Source: Tetrapyrgos nigripes | Taxonomy: Eukaryota; Basidiomycota; Agaricomycetes; Agaricales; Campanellaceae | Reading direction: 5' to 3' | NCBI GenBank assembly: GCA_013368315.1 | Contig: JAACJM010000042.1 | Location: forward strand, 124,001 to 188,000 | DNA: 64,000 nucleotides | In this document: positions 48,901-60,112 of the stretch, in pieces | How the letters are laid out: every line of letters starts with the position of its first letter | Numbering within the stretch: the stretch's first letter is position 1 | Translations under genes and position numbers: made by a program | Notes under the pieces: model-generated | Database searches by the model: none | What the model was told of the DNA's origin: nothing | Seen by the model: the letters and a program-made list of their open reading frames with translations, nothing else

Positions 48901-49542
48901 TCCTCGTCAAAATCCCTCTTGCACCTTATACACCTGGTGTCTCTATCTCCGACCCTTCGGAGTTTGACCAGAAGAAGATGGAGAAGTATCAAGACTTGCC
49001 TAGACATCCTTTTGAGCTGGATGATACCCCCGAGTTGTGTATGGTATGTAGAAAGGATAATGGGGAAGACGATTCACCGTTGGAGTGTGATAAAGTGCGT
49101 TTCTTTCGGATTGTCTACCTTGGATTTCGGCTGACTGGATACTCTCTTCACTTTCAATTATGCTTGGCCTCCACTCTAGTGTGACAACCCCTACCACCTC
49201 GGCTGTCTCAAACCCAAAGTACCAGCTATACCCCCCGGCGAATGGTTCTGCCCAGATTGCTCAAAACAACCAGGAAGAGCTTTACCAGGGTACACTCCTA
49301 CTGTACCACCTACCGCAGGAGGATCTTCGTCTTCGAGCAAGCCTACGCATGCGTCTTCCGCAACTCCTCAACCGAGAAAGAGAAAGGGAGAGGATATGGA
49401 CGTTGATAGACCGGAGAATGGGGTGGACGGGGAGGATGAGAGTGAGAGGGGTGAGTTTTCGTTCTTTTTTTGTTTGTTCTGACTTGCGACATTTGGTTGA
49501 TGATGCTTTGGAATTTCAGGTCCGAAAAAGAAAAGACAGTGA
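45967..49542 (+). CDS. RCC1-repeat (beta-propeller) protein with C-terminal PHD finger
   Basis: Thirteen or more exons join in phase, including 45967-46036, 46112-46136, 46298-46351, 46411-46759, 46834-46979, 47074-47260, 47674-47761, 47897-48060, 48181-48290, 48686-48770, 48872-49095, 49180-49450 and 49520-49542. The start MDLGSLVNSS leads into VLICGGTDWMRLGRKD. RCC1 blades follow, for example ACGRNHTLLVGSDGHVWSAG, VFAFGS-type AFGSAEKGQLGNGST, ASGQQHSVALDEEG and VHVWGYNGYCRLGLGN. Then comes a C4HC3 PHD finger: CMVCRKDNGEDDSPLECDKC, HLGC, WFCPDC. The tail is Ser/Pro-rich with basic RKRKGED and a terminal PKKKRQ, probably nuclear localisation signals. The PHD finger suggests reading of histone H3 tails. 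The propeller partner is unknown. Confidence 0.87.
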
Positions 49543-50312
49543 GAGTGAAACAGCATCTGTTGTGTCCGGTGGACGAAGGCGAAGGGCCCGGAAGGATCGC
49601 CAAACTGTATACAGTAGGCGTCGAAAAGGAGTTTTTCTTTGAGAAAACTCTGGTGGAGCTGAACACTGCTTGGGATGTGTTTCAGGAGAGTTGTCTTGGC
49701 GATGATATCGTTTTGTCATCGCTGGGTTTCAGTCTTGGACATGGAATGTCCAAGTGGGGGGTCAACGAGTGCCTTCGCTGTCGTACCTCCTTGCTGCTGT
49801 TGCATCAGAACATGGCTGTCTGAGTAGACTTACGTCTTATGGTCTTTTTGATCTGTTATATGTATCGTTTTTTTCTTCTTTTAACTTTTTTATTCCCCCC
49901 TCTTCTTGGATTCGTCCGTTTCCCCACAGATGGATCGATACCCTTGTTGTGCCCTCTATGGCTGCACACACAATTAAGAGGGTTTTCTTGGACAATTTTC
50001 CGTCTCTGGAGACTTTCTCTTTGTTCTTTTGCTCTTGTTTTTGCTCTGCTTTACATAAAACGTTGTTTCCGTCTTTGTACATAGGACGAAGTATGAAACC
50101 GTGTATTTAGTATTATTGTAGCTTCGTTTATCTTTTCATTCAAATAACTGCATCTACAATTCAGAGTCTTTTGTCTAAACGCTCATGAGACAGCCTTTTC
50201 GCGTTTGTCTGCCGTGAGATTTTTGACCAAACCGTCATCATCTCGGTACGCGATTCCCTTTTCGTATGGCAGAATCCTCACGAATCTCTGGCAAACGTAG
50301 CTAAAAGATCTG
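49543..50312. other. Intergenic region, no gene recognised
   Basis: AT-richer flank with long pyrimidine runs on the plus strand. It holds the 3' end of the RCC1/PHD gene and the promoter of the F-box-like gene. Confidence 0.5.
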
Positions 50313-51662
50313 ATGGACACTCTTTCATCCGATTCTCTGGATCTTCCCCAAGAAATAGTCGACCAGGTCATCGATGACGTTCAAGATGACCCGCCTACAC
50401 TCAAGTCATGCTCTCTAGTCAGTCGTATCTGGCTTCCGAGAGCACGTACCCATCTCTTCAGGGAGATCAAACTCTTGCCTAACAAGGAAGAGCGGGATTC
50501 TGATAACGTCGAAAACTTTCGGGCTAGGCTTCAGACTCTCCTCGCAGCAACGTCGTCGTCGCGTATTTTGCCAGCACTGACTGACGTCACTCGTGTATTG
50601 ACCATAGACCTTAGTCGTCTGTACTCCTCGACGGAAGTCCTCAACGGACTGCTTTCCCACTTTCCCTTCACCAATCTCACCGAGTTATCCCTACGTGGCA
50701 GTCCAGACTTTCCTTTCCAGCAAACTCCTCTTGGGTGCCATTTGAGGAAGAATCCACAGCTTGTTTCGGTTAAGCTGACCGCAATGATGTTTAATAACAT
50801 TATCGACTTTCTCGAACTCTTCACGAAAATGTCATCTCACACGGAGCTGCGCTCTTTGTCCTTGGGCTACATATATATGAACCACAGGCCGGAGGAAATG
50901 AGGGACGGGCTAAAGCAGTTCAATTTGTCCCTACCTTCTCTTTCCAGACACCGCCCACGACTTGGTTGTCTACAACTTGGTGCTGTTTGGGGAATGCCTG
51001 ATCTCCTAACTGAACCGTTGTTCACTCATTCTCACTCCATCTTCGACCTCTCCTCTCTGCACACTTTGGATATCCAGTCTTTCGGCTCCTTAGGTCGGTA
51101 TAGCGGACTTTGTGATGCCATAGGACGAAATATTACCACTTTGAAATTGTGTTTTGGGAAACGTAAGTCGTGAGTTTTTATGGGATTTGCCTCCAGTATC
51201 TGACAACTTTCTGTCTACCATACAGATAATTTGAATCCATCGCCTGATACCTGGACCTCCTTCAAGAAACTCCGCCGTCTTCAGTTCCTCATTCTTCACG
51301 ACCAGGACCGTGAGGTCATAACCAAGTTTTCACAGCTGATCTCTCAGGCACTTCCTTTACTTCCTCGTCTTCAGCACTTCGCCTTTGGGTTTTATTTCTA
51401 CCAAACACCCAATTCTTACGATTTCCCCGAGCCGTTCTGGAATGACCTCTCTACGGAGCTAGACCCAATACTTGCCGAGCTCCCAGCCAAGAACGAATGG
51501 CTCAAGGATGTTACAGTCAATGTCCCACCTGAATACAACCCTGGCGAGGAGACTTTGCGAACGTTTTTCAGGCACGCCTATTCATTGGGTCTCTTAAATT
51601 TTTGTTTTGATGTTCTTGCCTATGTGAGTAATCAACTCCTCGGCTGGGGTAACCTTTTCTGA
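50313..51662 (+). CDS. F-box-like domain protein
   Basis: Two exons, 50313-51162 and 51226-51662. The N-terminal DLPQEIVDQVIDDVQDDPPTLK, then SCSLVSRIWLPRARTHLFREI, is the degenerate F-box typical of the very large agaric F-box family. Leucine-rich segments follow (LTELSLRGSPDF, LRSLSLGYIYMN, LHTLDIQSF) without regular LRR spacing. By family analogy it would recruit substrates to an SCF ubiquitin ligase. The 3' end is less sure: a donor-like gtgagt after VLAY (51625) and an acceptor near 51680 would give a shorter alternative terminus. Target unknown. Confidence 0.75.
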
Positions 51663-52154
51663 TCCCTTTCAACCTGCGACAGCCTTTGTTATGAGCTTCT
51701 GCCATGGCGAGCTGAAAGAAGGAGCACTAACCTCCGCGATATACCCGTCCGCAACCCTCTTTACTTATGTCGACGCACCTGTCACTCCACCCTATTTTTC
51801 CGCGGTACTTGTTACGACTTTTAAGCTATGACTGAATGCCAAGGACATCTTTGCCTTGGTGACATCAATACATACGAATATTTCTTTCTGCGTCTCACTG
51901 TTGCTACTTGCATCATGATCTCATTAATTTTGCTCCACACTCAGATGTATCGACGGCGGCCTATCTATAATGCACTCCATGGTCTCGAGTTGTTCATAGA
52001 AACGCGTCTTTAGCCTCCTGTGTTTCCTACTGCTAAACGAGACAAAATTCCAGGTTTATTCCGACGCATACTCTACATGTCTTGAGGTATATAAGTCCTC
52101 TATGGGCTGCAACGAAGCTACATACCCATCAAATCTAAACCAGGACTTCCTACT
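51663..52154. other. Intergenic region with TATA box for the pectate lyase gene
   Basis: No gene recognised. A TATA-type element (tatataag, 52088-52095) lies about 60 bases upstream of the pectate lyase start. Confidence 0.55.
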
Positions 52155-53156
52155 ATGTTCGTCTCAGTCAATCTCCTCTTTGCGTTTGCCTCTCTCGTAC
52201 ATGGAATCCCATCTACACCCACTAAGCGAGCTGCGAGCTGTTCCTTCCCCAGCCCACCATCGACTTCAAGCCTTAGCGAGCCCATGACTATCACCGATAC
52301 TTTTGACGGCGGGAATGTTCGCTTCGACCGTGGGTCTGGTGCATGCGGGGGACAGACGGAGGGTGGTAACAGTGATGCTGTTTTCTTGGTTGAAGAGGGC
52401 GGTGTGATTCGGTGAGTACAACGGTCAACCATCCCCTTTGCGGCGTGCCACTGTCGGCTATACTGATCATTTGAGCGATATCATAGAAACGTTGTTATTG
52501 GTGCTGATCAATCCGAAGGGGTGCGTACATATCCTTACCTCAGTTTTCCTAGCGGACATTCATGTTGGGTTTATCTTCTCGTTTTAGATTCACTGCCTCG
52601 GGTCATGTACTCTCGAGAACGTCTGGTTTGAGGACGTCTGCGAAGATGCTATTACTATCAAGCAGAGCAGTGGAACGTCTACCATCTCAGGAGGAGGTGC
52701 CAAGCACGCCGAGGACAAAGTTGTCCAGCACAATGGAGGAGGAACAGTCGTAATCGACTCCTTCTGCGTCCAGGACTTTGGCAAGCTTTACAGATCCTGC
52801 GGGAACTGCGACGAGTGAGTAAATGTTCCTCTTCGACTTGAGATCTTCTCAGCCGTACTGATTCCATCATTCATTCTTTTAGGCAAGTCCAACGCACTGT
52901 CCAAATTTCCCAGATTATTGCCAGTGACGGCGGGTCGCTTGCAGGAATTAATTCAAATTTCGGTGACGAGGCCATCATTGACAGTGATAGCTTGACCCTC
53001 GACGGTGTGGACTCTGTTTGTGACACCTACCAGGGTAACGACAATGGCGATGAGCCAGAGAAACTCACGTCGAATGAATCAAACGAGAAGTACGTTCCCT
53101 TCAGTATCATCCAAAATTTTGCGCTGACTTGCCACGCGAAAAGTTGTCAATTTTGA
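52155..53156 (+). CDS. Pectate lyase, polysaccharide lyase family 3 (secreted)
   Basis: It cleaves de-esterified pectin by beta-elimination outside the cell. Exons: 52155-52411, 52487-52520, 52588-52814 and 52883 onwards. A signal peptide ([17 protein letters not shown]) precedes the PL3 core: [91 protein letters not shown] and VCDTYQGND. The conserved Cys residues and the acidic/Lys cluster EDAITIK...AEDK fit a functional enzyme. The last exon can be read through to 53156, or spliced after NESNE to a very short end (NCQF); either gives the same stop. The adjacent Zn2Cys6 gene could be a regulator, by position only. Confidence 0.88.
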
Positions 53157-53519
53157 GCTGCTCAAGGTACTCGTTTCATGAGACGTTCCTGTAGTATACC
53201 AATTCTCCCCCTCCCATTACCTCCTCCGCCTCCTCCGCCTCCTCCTCACTCGGTGCGATGCTGCGGCTACGATACTTAATCTCGGAAAACCAGAACATCG
53301 TGTCGATTTTTACCTTCCGTTGAATAGTACTTTCGCTACGATAGGTTTGTGCTACATAGTTACTTGAAAACTGAATTGAGCTGCGGTCCGGGCGGCCCTG
53401 GGCGGGGTAGTCTCGTGAAACCAGCCTGAGTCTGACGATACACTATTTAAAGGTCGGGCGTGGCAAAACCTTGGCAAAACACTTCCAAACATCCTTGAGG
53501 TTTTTTACTCTTGACCGTC
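53157..53519. promoter_or_regulatory. Promoter region of the Zn2Cys6 gene
   Basis: It carries a triple cctccgcctcc-type pyrimidine run (about 53210-53250) and a TATA-like tatttaaagg near 53444. No coding sequence seen. Confidence 0.5.
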
Positions 53520-56500
53520 ATGTCCGAGCGGAAGAAGCGTTTCCAGAACGCCTGTGATGAGTGTCGTAGAAGAAAAAGTAAGTATTATTTGCTTTGCTCA
53601 CAATAAGCTCAACGCTAGATGGGTGCGTCCTACCAGTTCGATGTACGAGAAACTCTCCCCGTTCGTATTCCGAGCTACTTATACGCGGCTTGCAGGTAAC
53701 AGCGAAACGATGCCTGGAAACGTTTGCAGTTCGTGTTTAAACCTCAAGACTGAATGTATACGTACTCAATCGCAACAGGTAAGTATTCCATTTATCAATA
53801 AATTCATGTCTTAACAAGTTGATTCAGAAACGAGGGCCAAAACCAGGGTACTTAAAATAGGGTCTTACTGGTAATGACAAGGAGCTGATAATTGGCATTC
53901 AGATTTACGCGCACAGCAGCTTCCCGTTCGGTGCCAGTTCTAGTTGCGGCCATTTTGCAAGCAACGACAGAGGAACCGTTTGATATTCCGGACGACAAGG
54001 AAGTCGTTCTCAAGATCCTAGTGAAGCTGGCTACTCGGATAAAGTCCATAGAAAAAGAACTGGCTAATGCTCATCGTCGCCTCATTCTTGTTTCCAATCA
54101 TACATCACCACCGCCGTCTGCAGATTCACCAGAATACGATCGTGACGAATCATCTGATACAGAAGATACTGACGATGAAGTCAATGACTTGTCTGCAGCG
54201 GTATCACGTTTCACTTTGTCAAAGCAAGTCCACTTCGGAGAGTCGAGCAACGTCATGATTATCCTGGCCGCTATGGATGCCCGTAATGAATTGGCTTCCA
54301 ATTTTAAATACTGGCGGTCCACCTTTGCTAGCGTCAGAAGGCAACCGTTCTGGGACAAACCATCTGTAAGATCGTCGGCTCCTTGCTTTCTATGTCGCTG
54401 ATTTGACCTATCCTAGTGGGCTGTCAGGCCTATTCAAGCTATACCGACGTTTGACTTCCCTGACAAGAAGGCTCTACGCAAACTCGTTGATACGTACTTT
54501 ACGGAGATCAACCTCTATAACGCTCTTCTTCATCGTCCGTTGTTTGAAAGATCGTTGAAAGACGGTCTTCATCTCCGTGATTCCGCTTTTGGAGGGCTAT
54601 TACTTAGCATTTGTGCTTGCGCTTCCATCTACGCGTATCGTCAGTTCCCTCGTGGAGATGTACAAAGTAGTGGCTGGGTTTGGTTTAATCAGATTCCTCT
54701 CGAAAATTTCGTTTTCTGGGAAATCCCGTCGTTGTATCATTTACAGCTTTACTGCGTCAGTATTCTCCCTAAATTTTACCCTCTTGGATATTGATCATCA
54801 TTTTTTTTAAACATCTAGCTCGTCACATACTATCTCACCCAAATCGAAATTGTCGTCTCTCCGGATCTCTCCTGGTTACTCCCCGGAATCGCTATACGTA
54901 TTGCCCAATCCAAAGGCATTCATCGACGTATTCAAAGTGATTCAGGAAGCAGAATAGAGGGAGAGTTACGGAAAAGAGCATTCTGGTTTCTCTTTGCCAT
55001 AGATGGGACTCTCAGCGAATACTACGGTAGACCTAGAGCCACCTGGAGTCAAGAGTGAGTTGTCATATCATCATGTATAGAGCTGTGGAATTTCTATGAA
55101 ACGTGTTTTGCCAGCTTTGACCTCGATCCCATCGTTGAGTGCGATGACGAGTACTGGGAGGTCGAGGAATCTAGTCAAGTTTTCCAACAGCCTCATGGGA
55201 AGCCGTCGACAGTCTCATTTTGGGCTTGTTATTTGAGGCTACAGCTGATCCTTGAAAGGGCTCAGCAGACTATCGTACGCGTCCTCATTTCGAATTCTAG
55301 TAAGACCCTATCTAATGACCTTTAGTACTCGATAAGAAATCCAGATCCCGGATCGGACCTCTCACCATCGACTAATTCTGAATGGTATCAGGAGAAAATG
55401 ATAGAGCTGGACTTGGCTTTGAACAATTGGGTAAATTCTGTTCCACCGCATTGTGAGCTTCTTTTGTTAGCTTTTTGCGGCTTGATGTTTGAATTTTCGA
55501 TTTCTAGTACAATGGGGCATACCAGTTCAGAACGATGTTTTCTTTACTCAATCCGCTGCCCTTTGGAGTACCTATTATTGGCTTCAAATTCTTATCCATA
55601 GGCGATTTATCCCTCGACCTGGCCATTCTGCGCATTTACTCCCTTCATTGGCTATATGTGTAAATGCGGCTAGATCCTGTATCCGTGTTGTCGAGGCGCA
55701 CTTGAGGCGAAGAGCACTGGCCTTTGGCTTTCATATGGTGAGTGGATATGTTTAGCTGCAATGTCAGGTCATGCCCAAAATGCTGCCGAAGATAATCTAC
55801 CTTTTCAACTCAGCAATGATTCTTGCCATCAACCTTTGGCGAGGTATCAATACGCAAACCCCAGAGCTCGACAGAAAGAAAGAGATTGCAGACATTTACA
55901 GGTGTATCGATATCCTCCGTGTCTATGAGCCAAGGTAGTTGTCAAATTTCCCTCCATAGTAATACGGCATCTCACTCTGATTTCAAGATATGTAGTTGCA
56001 GGTCGTCTGATGTGTGTCACTTCCTCTGGAACGCACCGGAGGCTTCTGACATGAACTAACCGCAAAACTACAGTGATCTAGTCAACAGTGTAATGTCGGC
56101 GAGCCACTATCCTCCTCGCCTATCGCCCGACCCTCCAGGTGGAGACTTAGAATCATCAACTTTGGCTTCACAACAAATTCATCCCGAAAACCCGGAACCT
56201 TCCCATTCCCATCATACTGCGAATTTTCAATCTTACCCAGTGCAAGGTGCAGGAATGCCATGGAATGCAGAGCAACCACACTCCAATTTTTCACCCGTTG
56301 GCGCTCCGTCATCGTCTGCTGTCAATCTTGAGAATTCTGATCAATATTCGAATTTTGAGAGTCCATCTTTCAATATCCCGTTGCACACCGATGATCTAGA
56401 CCCCTTCTCCTTTACCGAGGCAGATACAGTCAATCTCCAATCTACCCAATATAGGACAGATGATCACAGTATGTCACCTGGATTCGGTGCTCATCATTCT

Positions 56501-56755
56501 GTAGACAATCTTCTTGCAGATTTCACGACTTTACCGCAGCAATCAAATATTGATCCTCCACAATGGCCAGCTAATCCAACGTGAATATACCTCTTCATTC
56601 TCATTCGTTCCGTCTCGGTTCTCACAGATATCCATGTACACAGCGAACAAGATTGGCAAGCATTTATGCTGAGTGTTGAGCAACTTTTCAACGTACCGCA
56701 TGATATGGCAAGCTTTGGAAATCAGGCTGGAGTTCACGAACTATTTGAGCAGTGA
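53520..56755 (+). CDS. Zn2Cys6 fungal-specific transcription factor with an incomplete zinc cluster
   Basis: About twelve exons join in phase from MSERKKRFQNACDECRRRK to VHELFEQ. The N-terminal cluster reads CDECRRRK, then NSETMPGNVCSSC, then LNLKTEC. The usual third cysteine (KIRCDS-type) is absent: five of six Cys remain under every splice choice tried. KKRGPKPG linker and an acidic Ser/Asp region follow. The fungal-specific TF domain is intact across exons: LVDTYFTEINLYNALLHRPLFERSL, SSGWVWF, LHLQLYC-type HLQLYC, AIRIAQSKGIHR, RKRAFWFLFAIDG, FDLDPIVECDDEYWE and LNNWVNSVPPH. The C-terminus is Gln/Asn/Ser/Pro-rich, a plausible activation domain. Targets are unknown; its neighbours encode a pectate lyase and an LPMO. 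Confidence 0.85.
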
Positions 56756-57369
56756 ATGCAGAGGAAATGTCTTAAGATGTTCTAGAGCCGATTGTTCTTC
56801 TACTATGCCGAGTCTCGTAGTATTTTACCTTCTCTGTCACGTATGCTGAAATGTATCCTTTATTAGCACTGCATTCCACTGCATTGGAGTGAGCATGCAT
56901 TCCTCATGGCTATCAGTGTTTATCCGGTGCCAACTCGAGGTCTTCTTGCTACTGCTCCATTGATTAATGCCCTATTCCTTCCACTCTCCAGTCACATTTC
57001 CCGAACTCAATGGAGTCATGATTTCATGCCTCTTTGCCGTAGGTATAAGCCGCTGGGTTTTTTCAAAATCGTAAAACGTGGTACCTCAAGCCGAAGATGC
57101 CTTACACGAAAATGTCTCGAAATAGCGAGATTGCCACTGCCTCAATCAACGCTCTGCTATCGCAGTAGTCAACTCTTCCGGTGATCCCTTCCCGCTGCTC
57201 CAATCTTCCCTGGCTCCGCATTGAATGATCTCATTTGATGAAGTCATTGAATGAACTTTCTGAGGTTGGGACATCGGTATAAAGTCAGAGTGCTTCGGGG
57301 GATCTAAAAGCATTCAACTAGCTCCCTTGCCACACATCCACATATCTTCTATCACCTGCTCATATAGAC
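56756..57369. other. Intergenic region with TATA box for the Gly/Ser-rich gene
   Basis: No gene supported. A clean TATA element (tataaa, 57278-57283) lies 87 bases upstream of the next start. Confidence 0.55.
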
Positions 57370-58186
57370 ATGGCTGCCGCTTCCGCTGTCGTTCCCAATG
57401 TCGTCGTCTCCCCCTCTCACAGTGCTGGTATCCACAGTCCAGCGTCAACGACGTCGTCGACTCGCATACTACCAAACCCTAATCCCACCAACATTCACCA
57501 AGCCCTAGCTGCTGATACAATCTCAGCTATAGATAATGATCTTTCTCAGAATACGACTGGTTCAGGTTCTAGGATCCGCCGTGGTGAGCAATCTTCCTGA
57601 CATTTCTGAAACGATCACGATAGTAATGTTATGACTAGGATCTGTACACCAGTCAAACCCCTCTCTTCGTGGTGACTTTTATGCGAACCGTCTATCCAGG
57701 GGTTCCATGGCAAGTGCTGGCAGTGGTGCTAGTTCTCACCGCTCTCTGGGCTTTGGTGAAAGTGAACCTGCTTACGGCGATAGTACTGGTACCAAGGGCT
57801 GGGGTACTGGTAACAACTTCGAGCGTTCCACCAGAGTAAACACCGTCTATGGCGTATACGGTTCCTCCACTGGAACGAAGGGCTGGGGTACCGGGAACTC
57901 TTTCGAGAGTTTGGGCAATAAAAGTAATAGAGGGAGTAATGTCTCGATTCATTCTGGAGGCCCCAACACGGTTCCACAAGCACATAGGACCGCAGCAAGC
58001 AGAAGTCAAAACGTGCCGGCTGATGCTGTAAGTACTACTAGCCGAAAGAGTACGAGTGCAAACTTGAGGAACAAGGTCAAAGGTACGCGATCCGAAGTTG
58101 TAGTGGCCAGCTGTAATTGACATTCAACGTCCCATGTAGATGTCGTCGCCTCGACGTTCAAAAAATCTGGCGACTCTTCAGCTTAA
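57370..58186 (+). CDS. Gly/Ser/Thr-rich hypothetical protein with internal repeat
   Basis: Three exons, 57370-57583, 57639-58082 and 58140-58186, all in phase. The N-terminus is Ala/Val/Ser-rich (MAAASAVVPNVVVSPSHSAG) and has no clear signal peptide. The central part holds two copies of a motif, DSTGTKGWGTGNNFE and SSTGTKGWGTGNSFE, about 30 residues apart. The C-terminus is Ser/Lys-rich (STTSRKSTSANLRNKVKG, then DVVASTFKKSGDSSA). The composition suggests an unstructured protein. A good TATA box implies a regulated, possibly strongly expressed gene. No family recognised. Confidence 0.65.
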
Positions 58187-58524
58187 TTGCTATCCCTCCA
58201 TCGTTCTACAACCATTCACTAACTGAACAGTCTTTCCACTGGATAGGAATAGGATCTCATTCGTTTTCCTCACTCAACTAAATATCTCCGCCGCCGATAC
58301 TTGATTTTGTACTGATAGTATGTATCCTACCTCTTTGTGTTGCATCGATTCGAGTTATATGCCATCTTACCTTATTAGAACATTTTCATCCTACTAGTAG
58401 TATTTATTAGACTAGATATACTTAGTCTTACATCTTAATGCGATATCAACTTATTTATACATTGCCATGAACCACAGAGTTCCAGTCAAACCAGTTTGAG
58501 ACGTCTTGAACTCGAAATTTCACG

Positions 58525-60112
58525 TTAGAGACACTGCGAGTAGTATGCTGAATGCAACACGTATTAGCCGTCAATACTTCATTGAGTGAAAGCACGACTT
58601 ACCGTTGACGACATGACATGTGTACGGAGAGATGCAGCCAGTAGGTCCGGTATAGCCTGTGGATGGAAAGAGACATCGGTGTTCCTGTCGAAATACCTCA
58701 AAAAATGTGAAAAGGACTGACCTATACCTCCACATTGTCCCTAGAGAGTCCAGGAATTAACAGGCTATCAAACAATGATTTAAGACATCCCAACTCACGT
58801 ATTGAGCAACAGTTCCAGGAACACCGGTTGATCCCGAGGTCGAGGAAGTGGTCGTAGTTGAAGTGCGAGTGGTAGTAGCGGTAGTAGTACCTCCGCCGCC
58901 GCCGGGAGAGGTCGCCTGTTAAAAAGGCAAGCAAACACTCAACAAATGATTCAAGCCATGATCACAGTAGCACTCACGCCGCTATTGTACAGAGGGGGAC
59001 CAGGAATTATATAGGTAGTCTGAGTTTGGGCTTCGTTGGTGTAAAGGTTGACCGTCACTAGAGCGCAGATACGAAGGTCAGGTCATTTTGATTGTGAAGG
59101 ATTACACGATGCTTACATCCAGGATCACTGTTGGAATATCCACCAGGGAACCTGACTGTTTCGGCAGCATTGGGGGCACGAGTACCACCGCCAACGATAT
59201 CGATTTGGGCGCATTCGGGGTAGAGTTGCTTTAGAACAAACACATCATTGAAATGAATATCATGCCTTTTAAATCGGGAATTACTTGAAGGAGAAACTCA
59301 CAGCAGGCAAAGAGTGAAGAGCAATTGTTTCGAAACGGATGAGGTAGCTTCCGCTGGGAACCGTGGCTGGAATCGTGGAAGTCCACGTACAGTTGTCGTC
59401 CTGAAGAAGATGAGAAGTCGACTCTAGACTCGAGGCGAAGAAGAAAGAGCTGGACTCACAATCATCTTTCCGCTGCCCCAGTATCCGTTACCAACGGTAC
59501 CAGAAATTAGCCCAGATTGGTCGATCTTGAACTGTTAGAGATACAAGGCAGTAAGTATCAGACACTTAATTTCCGTCAAAATCAGCCTACCCAGTCCAGT
59601 GTCCCCGCATTGACGCCCGTGCATGTCGTTCCAGGACATTTTGCCAGGTATGTCAACTTTTGCAGAAGGGAATCAGAAGTTGGATTCTGGTCGTGGATAT
59701 GCTTGAAACGTACCATAGGACCATAAGGATGAGGCCAAACTTGATTCCAGTAAGCTGTAATCTTCGACCCAGCTTGCACATTCGTCGCAGTGAGCTGACC
59801 AGTTGGGGACGTTCCGTCGTCGTTACAAGCAACAGTAGAGGCTGTGGCATCTTGAATTGGGTCACTGGAGATTGAGACGAATGCCACATAGAGCTTGTAA
59901 TAAGTGTCTGGTAGATCGGTATGATAGCAACGTTGAACCCACTAGGTAGCCCAGGGACGTTGGATGGTAGACTGTCCGACGGGGGTATTGTAGGGTGACC
60001 ATCCATTATACCATTCCCCGCCAATCGAATAAGCCAGGACACCTCCGTGAGCCATGACTCCTTTCATAGGGAGAGCCGCGAGGGCTAAAGCGATAACTTG
60101 AGCAGCGAACAT
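58525..60112 (-). CDS. AA9 lytic polysaccharide monooxygenase with CBM1
   Basis: Copper enzyme that oxidatively cleaves cellulose or related glucans. The start at 60112 gives a signal peptide ending GVMA, so the mature protein begins with His (HGGVLAYSIGG), the first ligand of the histidine brace. The second His is in YWNQVWPHPYGPM; a 57-base in-frame intron follows, then LTYLAKCPG. IALHSLPAQLYPEC supplies the conserved His and Gln of the oxygen pocket and the axial Tyr. A Thr/Ser-rich linker follows IIPGPPLYNSGG. The last small exons encode a CBM1: GQCGGIGYTGPTGC, then SPYTC, then YYSQCL. About ten exons. A TATA-type element lies at 60167-60176. Confidence 0.93.

Noticed and set aside
59281..59345. 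LPMO motif reads R-F-E where many AA9 enzymes have R-H-E, suggesting loss of a catalytic His
   Set aside because: The functionally important second-sphere His is the one in IALHS, which is present, as is the Gln in AQLYPEC. The R-H-E His varies among AA9 members.
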